Below, piece after piece: positions 16,442 through 26,041 of a stretch of DNA of 60,900 nt. The notes beneath the pieces were generated by a model. The model was not told where the DNA came from and made no database searches. It saw only the letters and a program-made list of their open reading frames with translations. Location: NCBI GenBank assembly GCA_020061705.1, contig JAGUXT010000045.1, forward strand, positions 1 through 60,900, read 5' to 3'. Position numbers and translations under genes: made by a program. This stretch comes from Halothiobacillus sp. (GTDB lineage Bacteria; Pseudomonadota; Gammaproteobacteria; Halothiobacillales; Halothiobacillaceae). The first letter of the stretch is position 1. Each line of letters opens with the position of its first letter.

Positions 16442-19400
16442 ATGCGTCTAGCAACCTTGCGCCTTGCCGGCTTCAAATCGTTTGTTGATCCAACCGAATT
16501 GCACTTTCCTTGCGAATTGGTCGGTATTGTCGGGCCGAATGGCTGCGGCAAGTCCAATACGCTGGATGCCCTGCGCTGGGTCATGGGTGAGTCTTCGGCC
16601 AAACACCTGCGCGGGCAATCGCTTGATGATGTGATTTTTGCGGGTAGCGGGCAACGCAAGCCGGTTGCGCAAGCCTCGGTGGAGCTGGTGTTTGAGCATC
16701 ACGATGAGTCAGGCGCGCTACAAGGCCCTTGGGCGCGTTTTCGAGACCTGAGTATTCGCCGCGTCTCGACCCGCGATGGACAATCCAAGTATTTTCTCAA
16801 CGGCACACGCTGTCGGCGTAAGGATATTGCCGATTTGTTTCTTGGCACGGGGCTCGGGCGGGGGCACGGTTCAACCTCCGGTACACGCAGCTACGCCATC
16901 ATCGAACAGGGTCAAATCAATCGCCTGCTGGATGCTCGCCCGGAAGAATTACGCGCCACGCTGGAAGAGGCTGCGGGCATTTCGCGCTACAAGGAGCGCC
17001 GCCGCGAAACTGAAATTTCCATCCAGCACACCCGCGACAACCTCACACGCCTGAATGATCTGCGCGATGAGCTAAGTCGCCAGCTTGACAAACTTGAGCG
17101 CCAGGCCAAGGCCGCCGAACGTTTCCGGCTATGGCAACACGAGGCCGCGCAATTTGAGATCGCACTGCATTCTTTGCAACTACAGCAACTGCACAGTGAG
17201 CGTGAGCATGAGCTTACACTGCACGCCGAGGAACAGGCTCAACTTGACGAGACGCAACGTCAACAGCAGCAGTGCCTCCTGCAACTTGAAGCCAGTCGTG
17301 CGCGCGATACTGATCTGCAAACGCACTTGCACCAAGCCCAGACGAAGACTTATGCCCTCGCCGCCGATGTCGCCCAGCTGGAGCAAACGCGTCGTCATCA
17401 TTTCGAACAGGCCGAACAGATCGAACGCGAATTGCAACAGCTCGCGCAAGAAAGCGCTCAACACGCACAACATAGCGCCGAAGCTCAGACCTATCTGGCG
17501 CAACTTGTGCGCGACATCGAAGCTGCCGAAGCAGCGCTCGCGCCCCTGACTGAGCAGGTCAAACGGACCAACAGCGCCCTCGAAGCCGCCGAGCAACGCA
17601 CTCAAGACACCCGTGCTGCCTTTGAACGCTTGCAAAGTCAGGCGCAGGAACCGGCACAGCAATTACACGTCCAGCGCAGCCAGCTTGCCCATAGCGTTCA
17701 GCAGCAGCGCAGCCTGCACGAGCGACTGCAACGACTAAGCCTTGGCAGGCTTGAAAGCGAAACTCAGACATTGGAGCGTGACGCAGAGGCTGCGCGTGCG
17801 GCGCATCTGGAGCTTAGTCAGCGCGTCAATATGCTTGAAACCATGCAGGATCATCACACGGAAACTCTCGCCAGTGCCCGCCAAGCCCTCACCGACGCTG
17901 GGGCGCGGCTTGGCGCCATGCAAGCAGAGATTAGCGCGGCCAGCGCCGAACAGCGTGCTCTCGTTGCGCTGGAACAGGCACAAAGCAACGAAGTCTCCCC
18001 CTCACTTCGCATCTGGTTAAAACAGCATGGACTGGAGCACGCACGCGCCGCTGAACAGGTGAGCGCCGCCGCAGAGTGGCTGGAAACCCTTGATGCAGTA
18101 CTCGCCGACGCGTTGAATGCCGTGCCGGTGGAGTCGCTGGATGCCTGGCTTACCTCCGCCAACGTGCACGCGACGCATGGCTTGTGGCTGGTGGAAAGGG
18201 ATGTGGCCGCATCCTGCGCGCAAGACTCCGCAGCTCTGTTGCACGGCGACTACGCACTTGCCCTGCTCAACGGCCTACATCCCAGTCCGAACCTTGAAAC
18301 CGCTCTTGCAGGTCGCCACGAGCTGCAGCCCGGTGAAGCCTGGCTTACCCCGCAAGGCGACAGAGTGAGTCGTCATTTATGGCAACGCCCGCCCGCGCCA
18401 CAAGGCAATCACGGCACACTCAAGCGTCGTCAACGCCTTGAACAACTCGCGTCTGAACTGGAGCGCCTGCACCCAAGCCAGCTCGCGGCGAGCGAGCAGC
18501 TTACAACCGCGCGTCATGCACTCGCCGCCCTTGAAGGCGAGCACAGCGCCCGGCAACGCGAACACCGCGAGGCTCTGCGCCAACAGGGCGAGCTGGCATT
18601 GCGATCAGAGCAACTGCGCCTGCGACTGGAACAGTCACAAAACCGCCTGCGCGGACAGCGCCGCGAGCACGAGGAGCTGCATGAAGAGCTGCATCGTGGC
18701 GAACAACGTCGCAACCAGCTTCAACAACGCGTGGATGAGCTTGAGCGCGCCCTGCGCACGCACGAGACTGAACTCCACGCCGCACGCTCAGCGCGAGAAC
18801 AGGCCGAACAGGAGGTGGCACGCCTGCGTCAGAGGGTACGCGATGCGGAACGTGCTGAACAGGCGGCACAATCACGCCTGCACGCCCTGCAGCGTGAGCA
18901 TGGCGTACGCGGCCAGGCACTGGCGCACATTGAAGCGCAAGGCGCGCACCTTGCAACGCGTCAGCACGCGTTGCTTGAGCGTCAACGCGCAACCCTCGCG
19001 CCGCAAGCCGAGCTCGGCGCGCAACTTGAGTGTGCCCGCACAGCCGATCACCTCGCCAGCACAGAGCTTGAACATGCGCGTAGAACGCTTGCCGCCCACA
19101 CCGATGCCACGCGCTCACGACACGAGGCACTGCTTCGCGCCGAACAAACGCTCGAACAGGCGCGTACTGATCTTGCAAACCGCCTCCTGCGCCTGCAGGC
19201 ACTGGAGCTACGTGCCGAAGTACCTGCCGCCCGGCTTGCTGACATTGCTCCCAGTGACATTAGCCGCGCCCGTGGACTCGTCAATGATCTCGACATTCCG
19301 GCAGTACAAGCCCGTCTGCACGACACGCAAGCGCGCATTGCCCGCCTCGGCGCAGTCAACCTCGCTGCACTGGAGGAATACGAGCAAGCGCGCCTGCAAC

Positions 19401-20005
19401 ACGCTGCAATGGAAGCGCAACACGCCGACCTCAACGAGGCGCTTGCCACGCTGGAAACGGCCATGCACACCATGGATCAGGACACGCGCGCGCGCTTCCG
19501 TGAGACCTTTGAGGCGGTCAATGCCAAACTCGGCGAAACCTTCCAGCAACTCTTCGGCGGCGGCGAAGCACGGCTTGAGCTGCAAGGCGACGCACAGCTC
19601 GCCGAGCAGGACGACCCGACCCAAACGAAGCAGGATCGCTGGCTGGATCGTGGCGTGGTGTTATTGGCACGCCCGCCGGGGAAGAAAATCAGCCACATCC
19701 ACCTCCTCTCCGGCGGTGAAAAATCGCTCACCGCCATTGCCTTGGTGTTTGCCATTTTTCAGCTCAACCCTGCACCGTTTTGCCTATTGGATGAAGTGGA
19801 TGCGCCGCTGGACGAGGCTAATGTGGGACGATTTTGTGCTATGGTTCAGGCCATGTCCGCACGGGTGCAATTTATCTTTATCACTCACAATAAAACGACG
19901 ATGGAGCTGGCGCGACATTTGATTGGCGTCACCATGCGCGAAGCGGGCGTGTCGCGCATCGTCGAAGTGGATCTGGATGCGGCAGTTAAAATGCTGGACG
20001 AGTAA
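16442..20005 (+). CDS. smc: Chromosome segregation ATPase SMC
   Basis: An 1187-aa SMC. The N-terminal head has Walker A GPNGCGKSNTLDALRWVMGE; two long Gln/Glu/Arg/Ala-rich coiled coils (about 170-500 and 670-1000) flank a hinge near 510-650; the C-terminal head holds the signature LLSGGEKSLTAIALVFA and Walker B CLLDEVDAPLD. It organises and segregates chromosomes with ScpA/ScpB, which are not in the window. smc followed by zipA is typical of Gammaproteobacteria that use SMC rather than MukB. Confidence 0.96.
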   Translation: MRLATLRLAGFKSFVDPTELHFPCELVGIVGPNGCGKSNTLDALRWVMGESSAKHLRGQSLDDVIFAGSGQRKPVAQASVELVFEHHDESGALQGPWARFRDLSIRRVSTRDGQSKYFLNGTRCRRKDIADLFLGTGLGRGHGSTSGTRSYAIIEQGQINRLLDARPEELRATLEEAAGISRYKERRRETEISIQHTRDNLTRLNDLRDELSRQLDKLERQAKAAERFRLWQHEAAQFEIALHSLQLQQLHSEREHELTLHAEEQAQLDETQRQQQQCLLQLEASRARDTDLQTHLHQAQTKTYALAADVAQLEQTRRHHFEQAEQIERELQQLAQESAQHAQHSAEAQTYLAQLVRDIEAAEAALAPLTEQVKRTNSALEAAEQRTQDTRAAFERLQSQAQEPAQQLHVQRSQLAHSVQQQRSLHERLQRLSLGRLESETQTLERDAEAARAAHLELSQRVNMLETMQDHHTETLASARQALTDAGARLGAMQAEISAASAEQRALVALEQAQSNEVSPSLRIWLKQHGLEHARAAEQVSAAAEWLETLDAVLADALNAVPVESLDAWLTSANVHATHGLWLVERDVAASCAQDSAALLHGDYALALLNGLHPSPNLETALAGRHELQPGEAWLTPQGDRVSRHLWQRPPAPQGNHGTLKRRQRLEQLASELERLHPSQLAASEQLTTARHALAALEGEHSARQREHREALRQQGELALRSEQLRLRLEQSQNRLRGQRREHEELHEELHRGEQRRNQLQQRVDELERALRTHETELHAARSAREQAEQEVARLRQRVRDAERAEQAAQSRLHALQREHGVRGQALAHIEAQGAHLATRQHALLERQRATLAPQAELGAQLECARTADHLASTELEHARRTLAAHTDATRSRHEALLRAEQTLEQARTDLANRLLRLQALELRAEVPAARLADIAPSDISRARGLVNDLDIPAVQARLHDTQARIARLGAVNLAALEEYEQARLQHAAMEAQHADLNEALATLETAMHTMDQDTRARFRETFEAVNAKLGETFQQLFGGGEARLELQGDAQLAEQDDPTQTKQDRWLDRGVVLLARPPGKKISHIHLLSGGEKSLTAIALVFAIFQLNPAPFCLLDEVDAPLDEANVGRFCAMVQAMSARVQFIFITHNKTTMELARHLIGVTMREAGVSRIVEVDLDAAVKMLDE

Positions 20006-20029
20006 GAACTTGAGTGCGTGGAGACGAAT

Positions 20030-21025
20030 ATGGATTGGATGCTGTGGGTTTTAATCGGTCTGGGCGCCGGGCTTGTCGTGCTCGGCCTGTATTACTTCAA
20101 TGCAACGCGCCGCGCGGAGCGTGCACCGTTTCCACTGGATGATGCCTTGCGCGACACCCTCGGCGCTGACCCGCTGGATGATCCATTAGCTTCGTCGCCA
20201 GCAACACCAAAACCAGGCAAGTCGCCCACCCTTGACCCGCGTATCGAGCCGCGCATTACCACCTCTTCCGAATTTGACGAGTTTGGTGTCGGCCCCGTTC
20301 GTTTGCGTCCACAAGATGAAGCCGCCGCCGCACGTCTCGCCGCTGGACGACAACGACGCCCCCCGCGCTTCAGTTACAAAAATGTTGCAGAAGATGCACC
20401 ACAATCCAGTAATGCGCGCCGGGAGCCGCATTTTGATGCGGGTTTCGATGCTGATGTCGCACGTGCCGAGCTGCCCACAGACACCGTCCAAAAAGTCAGT
20501 GTACCGATCGCTTCCATTCAGAATGAAGCGCCTCGCCCCCTCCAGGACAAGCACACGCCTCCGTCCATGAGCGAGCCAAGCCCGGCGAGTGAGGCTGCAT
20601 CCAACGCCCCCCAGGACACGAAAGTCACGAGTCCGAACGTCATCCCGCTTTATCTTGTGTCGCGCACGCCCACTGGCTTTGCCGGAAGCGACTTGCTGTC
20701 ATTGTTTACGCGCATGGGCTTTGAATTTGGCGAAATGGATGTGTACCACTTCACGGATGAGCACGGTCAGGCATTATTTAGTCTAATGAACGGTGTGGCT
20801 CCCGGCACGTTCGATCCAAAAAGGCTGGCCGAACAGAGCACACCCGCCCTCGCGTTATTCCTGCGTTTGCCGATTGCCCGCCAGCCTAATCTGGTTTTGG
20901 AGCAATTTCTTGATCTTGCCTACCACATGGCTGAAGCGCTAAATGCCGTTATCCTGGATGATCGCCGCGAGGAACTGAGCACTGAGTCGGTCGATCGGAT
21001 GCGCGCCATTGTCACTGACGATTAG
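20030..21025 (+). CDS. zipA: Cell division protein ZipA
   Basis: A 331-aa bitopic inner-membrane protein that tethers FtsZ. The N-terminal helix WMLWVLIGLGAGLVVLGLYY anchors it, a charged Pro-rich linker spans about 45-205, and the C-terminal FtsZ-binding domain starts near VIPLYLVSRTPTGFAGSDLL. The ATG chosen has GGAG six bases upstream; a GTG four codons earlier is less convincing. The expected next gene, ligA, is absent: a terminator follows instead. Confidence 0.92.
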   Translation: MDWMLWVLIGLGAGLVVLGLYYFNATRRAERAPFPLDDALRDTLGADPLDDPLASSPATPKPGKSPTLDPRIEPRITTSSEFDEFGVGPVRLRPQDEAAAARLAAGRQRRPPRFSYKNVAEDAPQSSNARREPHFDAGFDADVARAELPTDTVQKVSVPIASIQNEAPRPLQDKHTPPSMSEPSPASEAASNAPQDTKVTSPNVIPLYLVSRTPTGFAGSDLLSLFTRMGFEFGEMDVYHFTDEHGQALFSLMNGVAPGTFDPKRLAEQSTPALALFLRLPIARQPNLVLEQFLDLAYHMAEALNAVILDDRREELSTESVDRMRAIVTDD

Positions 21026-21049
21026 TACCATCTCGCAAGGCCCGCAAAC

Positions 21050-21086
21050 AAAAAAGCCGCTGAAACTTTCGTTTCAGCGGCTTTTT
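21050..21086. terminator. Bidirectional terminator between zipA and rhodanese
   Basis: GCCGCTGAAAC, loop TTTC, GTTTCAGCGGC with A-run and T-run on either side: an 11-bp perfect stem placed between convergent genes. Confidence 0.93.
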
Positions 21087-21118
21087 GACGGCTACACGAG
21101 CCTAAAATCCAGCACGCA

Positions 21119-21721
21119 TCAGTTCAGGATGTAGTACATCTTGTCCTTGTCCATCTTGTAATCCCATGGAAGATTGGCATTTTTCCAACCATTGACGGTG
21201 CGCTTGCCCTTGTTTTCGCCGTCTTTGGCCTTGTCACCTTCGAAGCCATCCACCACCGAGTAAACCTTGGTGTAACCAGCCTTGCCAAGCAGGCTGGCGC
21301 CCTTGGAGCTGCGGTCGCCCGAGCGGCACATCAAGATGATCTCGCTGTCTTTATCCAGACCTTTCTTCGCCACGAGGTCATTCACCGAGGTGACAAAATC
21401 GCTATTGGCAGCATTTTTGTAATGCTTCATTTTCTCGTCATAGCCGGAAATGTCGTTGAGCACATAAGGCACGTTAACGTCCATCATCTCGCCGACATTA
21501 CCCACATATTGCAATTCTTCCGGGGTACGCACATCGATCAGCAAAATCTTTGCATTGCCCTTTTTCATTTCAAAGGCTTCAGCTGCAGTGACATAAAGCT
21601 TCAAATCAGACTGCTTGATTTCCGGAACCTTGGCCGGATCAACACTACCCGCCATCAACGGGGAAAAACTCATACCACCAAGCATGGCAGCCAACGCAAG
21701 AACGAGAGCGCGACGATTCAT
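21119..21721 (-). CDS. Exported rhodanese-like protein
   Basis: A 200-aa protein with a signal peptide (about residues 1-24, FSPLMA-GS) and one rhodanese domain. ILLIDVRTPEEL is the CH2A motif and the active-site loop is CRSGDRSS with its Cys around residue 137. The domain has an unusually long C-terminal Lys/Asp-rich tail. Location suggests periplasmic sulfur transfer or thiosulfate handling; the substrate is not determinable. Confidence 0.85.
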   Translation of the reverse strand: MNRRALVLALAAMLGGMSFSPLMAGSVDPAKVPEIKQSDLKLYVTAAEAFEMKKGNAKILLIDVRTPEELQYVGNVGEMMDVNVPYVLNDISGYDEKMKHYKNAANSDFVTSVNDLVAKKGLDKDSEIILMCRSGDRSSKGASLLGKAGYTKVYSVVDGFEGDKAKDGENKGKRTVNGWKNANLPWDYKMDKDKMYYILN

Positions 21722-21888
21722 CTACATGTGTCTCCATATGATTCAAAGGGCAAACAGAAGCCGTTACTCCAGAAGAAAAGTAACGTACTTCCTTAAGCTA
21801 TTGCATTTATGCATGCATTAAAAATAGAAAAAACTAATCATGATTTAATTGCCAAGTAGCTTGTCGAGGTTTGGATGTCTACATAACC

Positions 21889-21990
21889 AGGGCTTACGCA
21901 AAATTGTTCCAGCAAGGCAAAGCGACGAAGACAGTCACCCGGTACGGCGAGGCGCTTTAACGCCGCTGGGGCGGTTTTGCGTAAGTCCTA
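21889..21990 (+). repeat. ~100-bp palindromic element, copy A
   Basis: Begins GGGCTTACGCAAAA and ends TTTTGCGTAAGTCC, with imperfect complementarity continuing inward for about 35 bp (CCAGC/GCTGG pairs). The right end stops six bases before the stop codon of the SafE-type gene. The remaining 21722-21888 spacer is AT-rich and presumably holds the rhodanese promoter. Confidence 0.85.
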
Positions 21991-21995
21991 ATTAA

Positions 21996-22697
21996 TCACT
22001 TAACAAAGGGCGTGAGCAAGGTATACACCCCAAACAAGGCCACCAAGCCGCCTGCCACGCCGCGCACCCAACGCTGGCGCAAGAAACGCCCCAACTGTGC
22101 AGCGAATACGCCCATCAACATTAAATTCGGCAAGGTTCCCAAGCCAAAGCCCAGCAAGAGTAGCGCACCTTGCTGCGGGCTGCCGGAAGCCAGCGCCCAA
22201 ATCAGCACGCTGTAGACCAAACCGCAGGGCAGCCAGCCCCAGACAAAGCCCAACATCAAGGCCTGACGCGGCGATTTCACCGGCAACAGCGTGCGCGCAA
22301 ACGGCTCAATTTTCCGCCATAGAACACCGCCCGCCTGCTCGACCCGCGCCAGGCCACTCCACCACCCGGCCAAGTACAAGCCCAACATGACCATAAACAC
22401 ACCAGCAATCACCTGCAAAACCTGCTGTGCCGCATTCAGCGCCACCAAGCTCGCCGCCAGCCAACCCAGACCGCCCATCAATGCCCCTGCCACCACATAA
22501 GCGCTGATGCGCGCCAGATTGTAGGCTACCAAGTATGGAAAAACCTTGCCGGGTGACTGGCGGATATCGGCGGGCAAGCCAAAGGTCAACGCGCCCACAA
22601 TGCCGCCACACATGCCGACACAATGCACACCACCCAACAGGCCGACCATGAACGCGGCGATAAATGAAGCTTCTGTAGGCATGTCTTCCTCACTCAT
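21996..22697 (-). CDS. DsbD_2/SafE-type (TauE-like) membrane protein
   Basis: A 233-aa protein with six hydrophobic segments. It opens with the GLLGGVHCVGMCGGIVGAL motif, typical of the sulfite exporter TauE/SafE-annotated DsbD_2 subgroup, and repeats a helix with WGWLPCGLVYSVL containing the second conserved Cys. Members have been linked to copper handling during cytochrome oxidase assembly or to thiol transport; the exact role here is open. An ATG 15 nt downstream preceded by GAGGAAGAC is an equally good start. Confidence 0.78.
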   Translation of the reverse strand: MSEEDMPTEASFIAAFMVGLLGGVHCVGMCGGIVGALTFGLPADIRQSPGKVFPYLVAYNLARISAYVVAGALMGGLGWLAASLVALNAAQQVLQVIAGVFMVMLGLYLAGWWSGLARVEQAGGVLWRKIEPFARTLLPVKSPRQALMLGFVWGWLPCGLVYSVLIWALASGSPQQGALLLLGFGLGTLPNLMLMGVFAAQLGRFLRQRWVRGVAGGLVALFGVYTLLTPFVK

Positions 22698-22724
22698 ATT
22701 TCCATTACGGGTACCTCTATAAAC

Positions 22725-22961
22725 TCACTGAAGCCGCGCATCCTGCTCTCGCACCCCTTGGGCATCCTTGCCCAAGGCCTGCTGCGCAGGAAAGGCGCTC
22801 GAATCTTGTAGCGTCAAAATACAGCTCAAAATGCTCACACAGCCGTCTGTGCTGCGCTTTTCGCCGAATCCTGGCTTGCCATCGTCGGCTTGATTGACTT
22901 TATAGAACCACCCTCGCTGTGGAATATACACCTGCATGCACATAGCACCGTCACACTCCAT
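22725..22961 (-). CDS. Small conserved-looking hypothetical protein
   Basis: A possible 78-aa protein starting MECDGAMCMQVYIPQRG, divergent from gspC by 16 bp. The sequence (FYKVNQADDGKPGFGEKRS, then ILTLQDSSAF) has balanced, soluble-protein composition unlike the antisense part of the same open frame, which continues through gspC. It has six residues of Met/Cys in the first ten and no obvious ribosome binding site. No family recognised; the call is tentative. Confidence 0.5.
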   Translation of the reverse strand: MECDGAMCMQVYIPQRGWFYKVNQADDGKPGFGEKRSTDGCVSILSCILTLQDSSAFPAQQALGKDAQGVREQDARLQ

Positions 22962-22977
22962 CACATAGAATGCGCGG

Positions 22978-23844
22978 ATGAATTTTTCCGTACCCATCCA
23001 GAAACTGAGCGTGCTTGCAAACTCACCCAAGCTGCAACGTCCACTGCGCCTCGCGTTGAGCGTAGTGTTGCTCGCTGTTTTAATGGGCATTTTGGCACGC
23101 TGGACGTGGCTTCTTCTGCCCGCAACACCTACACCCCAAAGTGCCAATAATAGTGCTGCGGCACTCGTTCCAAATCCCGGCGCAGCCGCGCCAGCACTCA
23201 GTCCGCTCGCCAGCATTTCCATCCCTCGTTTATGGGGCGCGCTACCCGTGGTCGCCGCGCCCAGTGTGACCCAAGACACGCGTCTTCCCTTGAGCCTGCG
23301 CGGTATTTTGAGCGGCGAAGGCCTGGCGATGATTGAGAGCAGCGGTAGCGGCACCAAGGTATATCGCATAGGCGACAGCCTGCCCGGCGGTGCCATCCTG
23401 AAAGATGTATTGATTGACCATGTGTTGATTGAGCGCGCTGGTGTAATTGAGCGCCTTGCCCTGCCTCGCCAAACCCTGGGCGCCCAGGCGCTTAGGGACG
23501 CTCCTGCCGCCGCAGGGCAAGACACAGCAGCCGCTCCAGTCAGACTTGGCAAGCTGCTGCAACAATCGCCCGCTGAACTGAGCAAGGAATTCCGCCTTAC
23601 GCCTGTCAGCGAGGGAGGCAAGCTGCGCGGCTACCGTCTGCGTGCGCTGCGCAGTCCAGAAATGCTGCAACGCGCGGGGCTGGAAGCTGATGATGTTTTA
23701 ATCAGTGTGAACGGCACTTCGCTCACCCAGGCCAACGACCTGCCCAAATTCATTAAGGACCTGCGCACCGCCACTGCCATTGATGCCGTGGTATTGCGTA
23801 ATGGCAGCGAAATTCCGCTGCATCTTGACCTTAACGCCAACTGA
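22978..23844 (+). CDS. gspC: Type II secretion inner-membrane protein GspC
   Basis: A 288-aa protein linking the inner-membrane platform to the secretin. One transmembrane helix (about 25-47), a Pro/Ala-rich stretch, the homology region with LSLRGILSG and YRIGDSLPGGAIL, and a C-terminal PDZ-like domain (MLQRAGLEADDVLISVNG). gspD follows after 22 bp. GspL, GspM and the pseudopilins are not in the window. Confidence 0.9.
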   Translation: MNFSVPIQKLSVLANSPKLQRPLRLALSVVLLAVLMGILARWTWLLLPATPTPQSANNSAAALVPNPGAAAPALSPLASISIPRLWGALPVVAAPSVTQDTRLPLSLRGILSGEGLAMIESSGSGTKVYRIGDSLPGGAILKDVLIDHVLIERAGVIERLALPRQTLGAQALRDAPAAAGQDTAAAPVRLGKLLQQSPAELSKEFRLTPVSEGGKLRGYRLRALRSPEMLQRAGLEADDVLISVNGTSLTQANDLPKFIKDLRTATAIDAVVLRNGSEIPLHLDLNAN

Positions 23845-23866
23845 ATCTGCCTATCCGGAACCACGC

Positions 23867-26041
23867 ATGCACCGTCCCAATCTCCGCTTCGCCCCTTTTT
23901 TGCTGCTGCCACTGGCACTTGCCTTGCCCTCACTGCTTGGGGCGGCCAATGTCAACGACACCGTGGTGCAACCGCAGCTTAACAATGGCAAGGTCACACT
24001 CAATCTGCGCGATGCAGATCTGGATGCGCTGATCGCTACCGTATCCGAAGCCACCGGCAAGAATTTCATTGTTGATCCGCGCGTCAAGGCCAAGGTTAAT
24101 TTAGTCTCTGCCAAGCCCATGTCCGCCGATGAGCTGTACAACGTGTTTCTTTCGGTGTTGCAGGTGCATGGCTTCGCTGCCGTGGACAAGGGCGGCATCA
24201 TCAAAATCGTGCCCGACGTGAATGCCAAACAGGACGGCGTGGATGTCGTCGCCAATGTCGGCTCTGCCGGACGGGGTGCCGATGAAATCGTCACCGAAGT
24301 GGTCAAACTGCGTCATGTCCAGGCCGCACCCTTGCTTACCGCCTTGCGCCAACTTATGCCACAACAAGCTGCGCTCTCGGTGCACCCGGAGTCCAACAGC
24401 CTGATCCTGACCGACAGGGCGGGCAATGTGGCACGCATGAAAGATATCCTGCTGCGCGTCGATGTCTCAAGTAGCGACGATGTGGAAATCATCCGCCTCA
24501 AACACGCCTCGGCCACCGATATTGTCAAAACCCTGACTCAGTTGCGCAGCGGCTCACGTGGTGGTCAAGCTAATGCCGCCGTCCAGGGCGGTGCCGATGG
24601 CAGCAATATGCCTGCCAGCTTTGCCGCTGACGAGCGCAGTAACAGCGTGCTTATTTCCGGCGACAAGACCGATCGCGCCAAGCTGCGTGCGGTCGTTGTC
24701 TATCTGGATACCCCAATGTCACGCGCCGGGAATACACAAGTCTTCTATCTCAAGTACGCCCGCGCAAAGGATTTGGTGCCCATTCTGCAAGGCAGTAACC
24801 GCCCCGTGGCACGTGAAGGCAGCACGACTTCGGGTCTGTCGAGCGGCTTAAGCAACAACAGCAGCTCCAGCGCCTTTTCCGGCAGCAGTACCTCGACCAG
24901 TTCCAGCAGCAACATCAACAGCGGCACGGTCGGTATCGGCGGACGCCAGGATGCGGTGGTACTGGCCGACGATTCGACCAATGCGCTCATCATCACTGCA
25001 CCGCCGAATGTGATGCGCGAACTGGAATCCATTATTCAGCAACTCGATATTCGCCGCGCCCAGGTTCTGGTCGAAGCGATTATTGCCGAGGTATCCGAAG
25101 ACTTTGCCAAAAAACTCGGTGTGCAGTGGGCCTTCTTACCCGCGAGCGGCACTGGTGCGATTGGTTTATCCACCTTTGGCGGCCTGCTCTCGAGTATTGC
25201 GACAGCCACCAGTGGCGGCACCAATCCCGCTGGGGCAGTCGGTGCGATTGGTGACGGCTTTAACCTTGGTGTGGGTAATTTCGATGGCTCCGGCACCGAT
25301 TTTGCCGTGCTGATTTCTGCGCTGGCTGGGGATGCGAACAACAATATCCTCTCCACACCCAGCCTGCTCACCATGGATAACCAGGAAGCCAGTATTGTGG
25401 TCGGTCAAAACGTGCCGATTGTCACTGGCTCCTACACCAATACCGGCAGCGGCAGCTCATCAACCTCGCCCTTCCAGACGGTTAGCCGCGAAGACATCGG
25501 CGTGAAGCTCAAAGTCAAACCGTCGATCAGCCCGGATGGCGCGGTGCGTCTGGAGCTTGATCAGGAAGTCTCCAGTATCGACCAGCGCGCCACCAAGGAC
25601 AGCTCATCCGGCCTGATTACCAGCAAGCGCAATGTCAAAACATCGGTTTTGGCACAGGATGGCGACGTGGTGGTGCTTGGCGGCCTGATGGACGAAGCGG
25701 TGCAGGACAGCGTTTCCAAAGTGCCTCTGCTCGGCGATATCCCGGTGTTGGGCGTATTGTTCTCGCAGAAGGAAACCACCCGTACCAAGCGTAACCTGAT
25801 GGTCTTCATTCGCCCGATCATCATGCGAGACAACGTGGCCGCCTCGCGTTACACCACCAATAAATACAACGAATTCCGCGACCAGCAAATGCGCTTTTCA
25901 CAAAACCCACTCGGCTTTGCCGTGCCGGGCGAGTACCCCATGCTGCCGGAAAGCACGGGCTACAACATCAATATGCCGACGGCCAAACCCGTGGTCGCAC
26001 CAACCCCGACGCCCCCCGTAGCCAACCCAGACGCTGAATGA
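23867..26041 (+). CDS. gspD: Type II secretion secretin GspD
   Basis: A 724-aa outer-membrane secretin with a signal peptide (starting MHRPNLRF, cleavage after LLGA). N0 and N1-N3 domains precede a Ser/Gly-rich loop (about 325-365), then the secretin core with VGQNVPIVTGS and the C-terminal GDIPVLGVLFSQK strand block. This ATG is chosen because it follows gspC directly and starts the signal peptide; the open frame extends 29 codons upstream into gspC. The tail ends in a short Pro-rich segment. gspE overlaps by 4 nt. Confidence 0.94.
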   Translation: MHRPNLRFAPFLLLPLALALPSLLGAANVNDTVVQPQLNNGKVTLNLRDADLDALIATVSEATGKNFIVDPRVKAKVNLVSAKPMSADELYNVFLSVLQVHGFAAVDKGGIIKIVPDVNAKQDGVDVVANVGSAGRGADEIVTEVVKLRHVQAAPLLTALRQLMPQQAALSVHPESNSLILTDRAGNVARMKDILLRVDVSSSDDVEIIRLKHASATDIVKTLTQLRSGSRGGQANAAVQGGADGSNMPASFAADERSNSVLISGDKTDRAKLRAVVVYLDTPMSRAGNTQVFYLKYARAKDLVPILQGSNRPVAREGSTTSGLSSGLSNNSSSSAFSGSSTSTSSSSNINSGTVGIGGRQDAVVLADDSTNALIITAPPNVMRELESIIQQLDIRRAQVLVEAIIAEVSEDFAKKLGVQWAFLPASGTGAIGLSTFGGLLSSIATATSGGTNPAGAVGAIGDGFNLGVGNFDGSGTDFAVLISALAGDANNNILSTPSLLTMDNQEASIVVGQNVPIVTGSYTNTGSGSSSTSPFQTVSREDIGVKLKVKPSISPDGAVRLELDQEVSSIDQRATKDSSSGLITSKRNVKTSVLAQDGDVVVLGGLMDEAVQDSVSKVPLLGDIPVLGVLFSQKETTRTKRNLMVFIRPIIMRDNVAASRYTTNKYNEFRDQQMRFSQNPLGFAVPGEYPMLPESTGYNINMPTAKPVVAPTPTPPVANPDAE

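Noticed and set aside
18438-19922. 494-codon frame within smc in another reading frame
   Set aside because: Arg/Ser/Trp-rich shadow of the SMC coiled coil.
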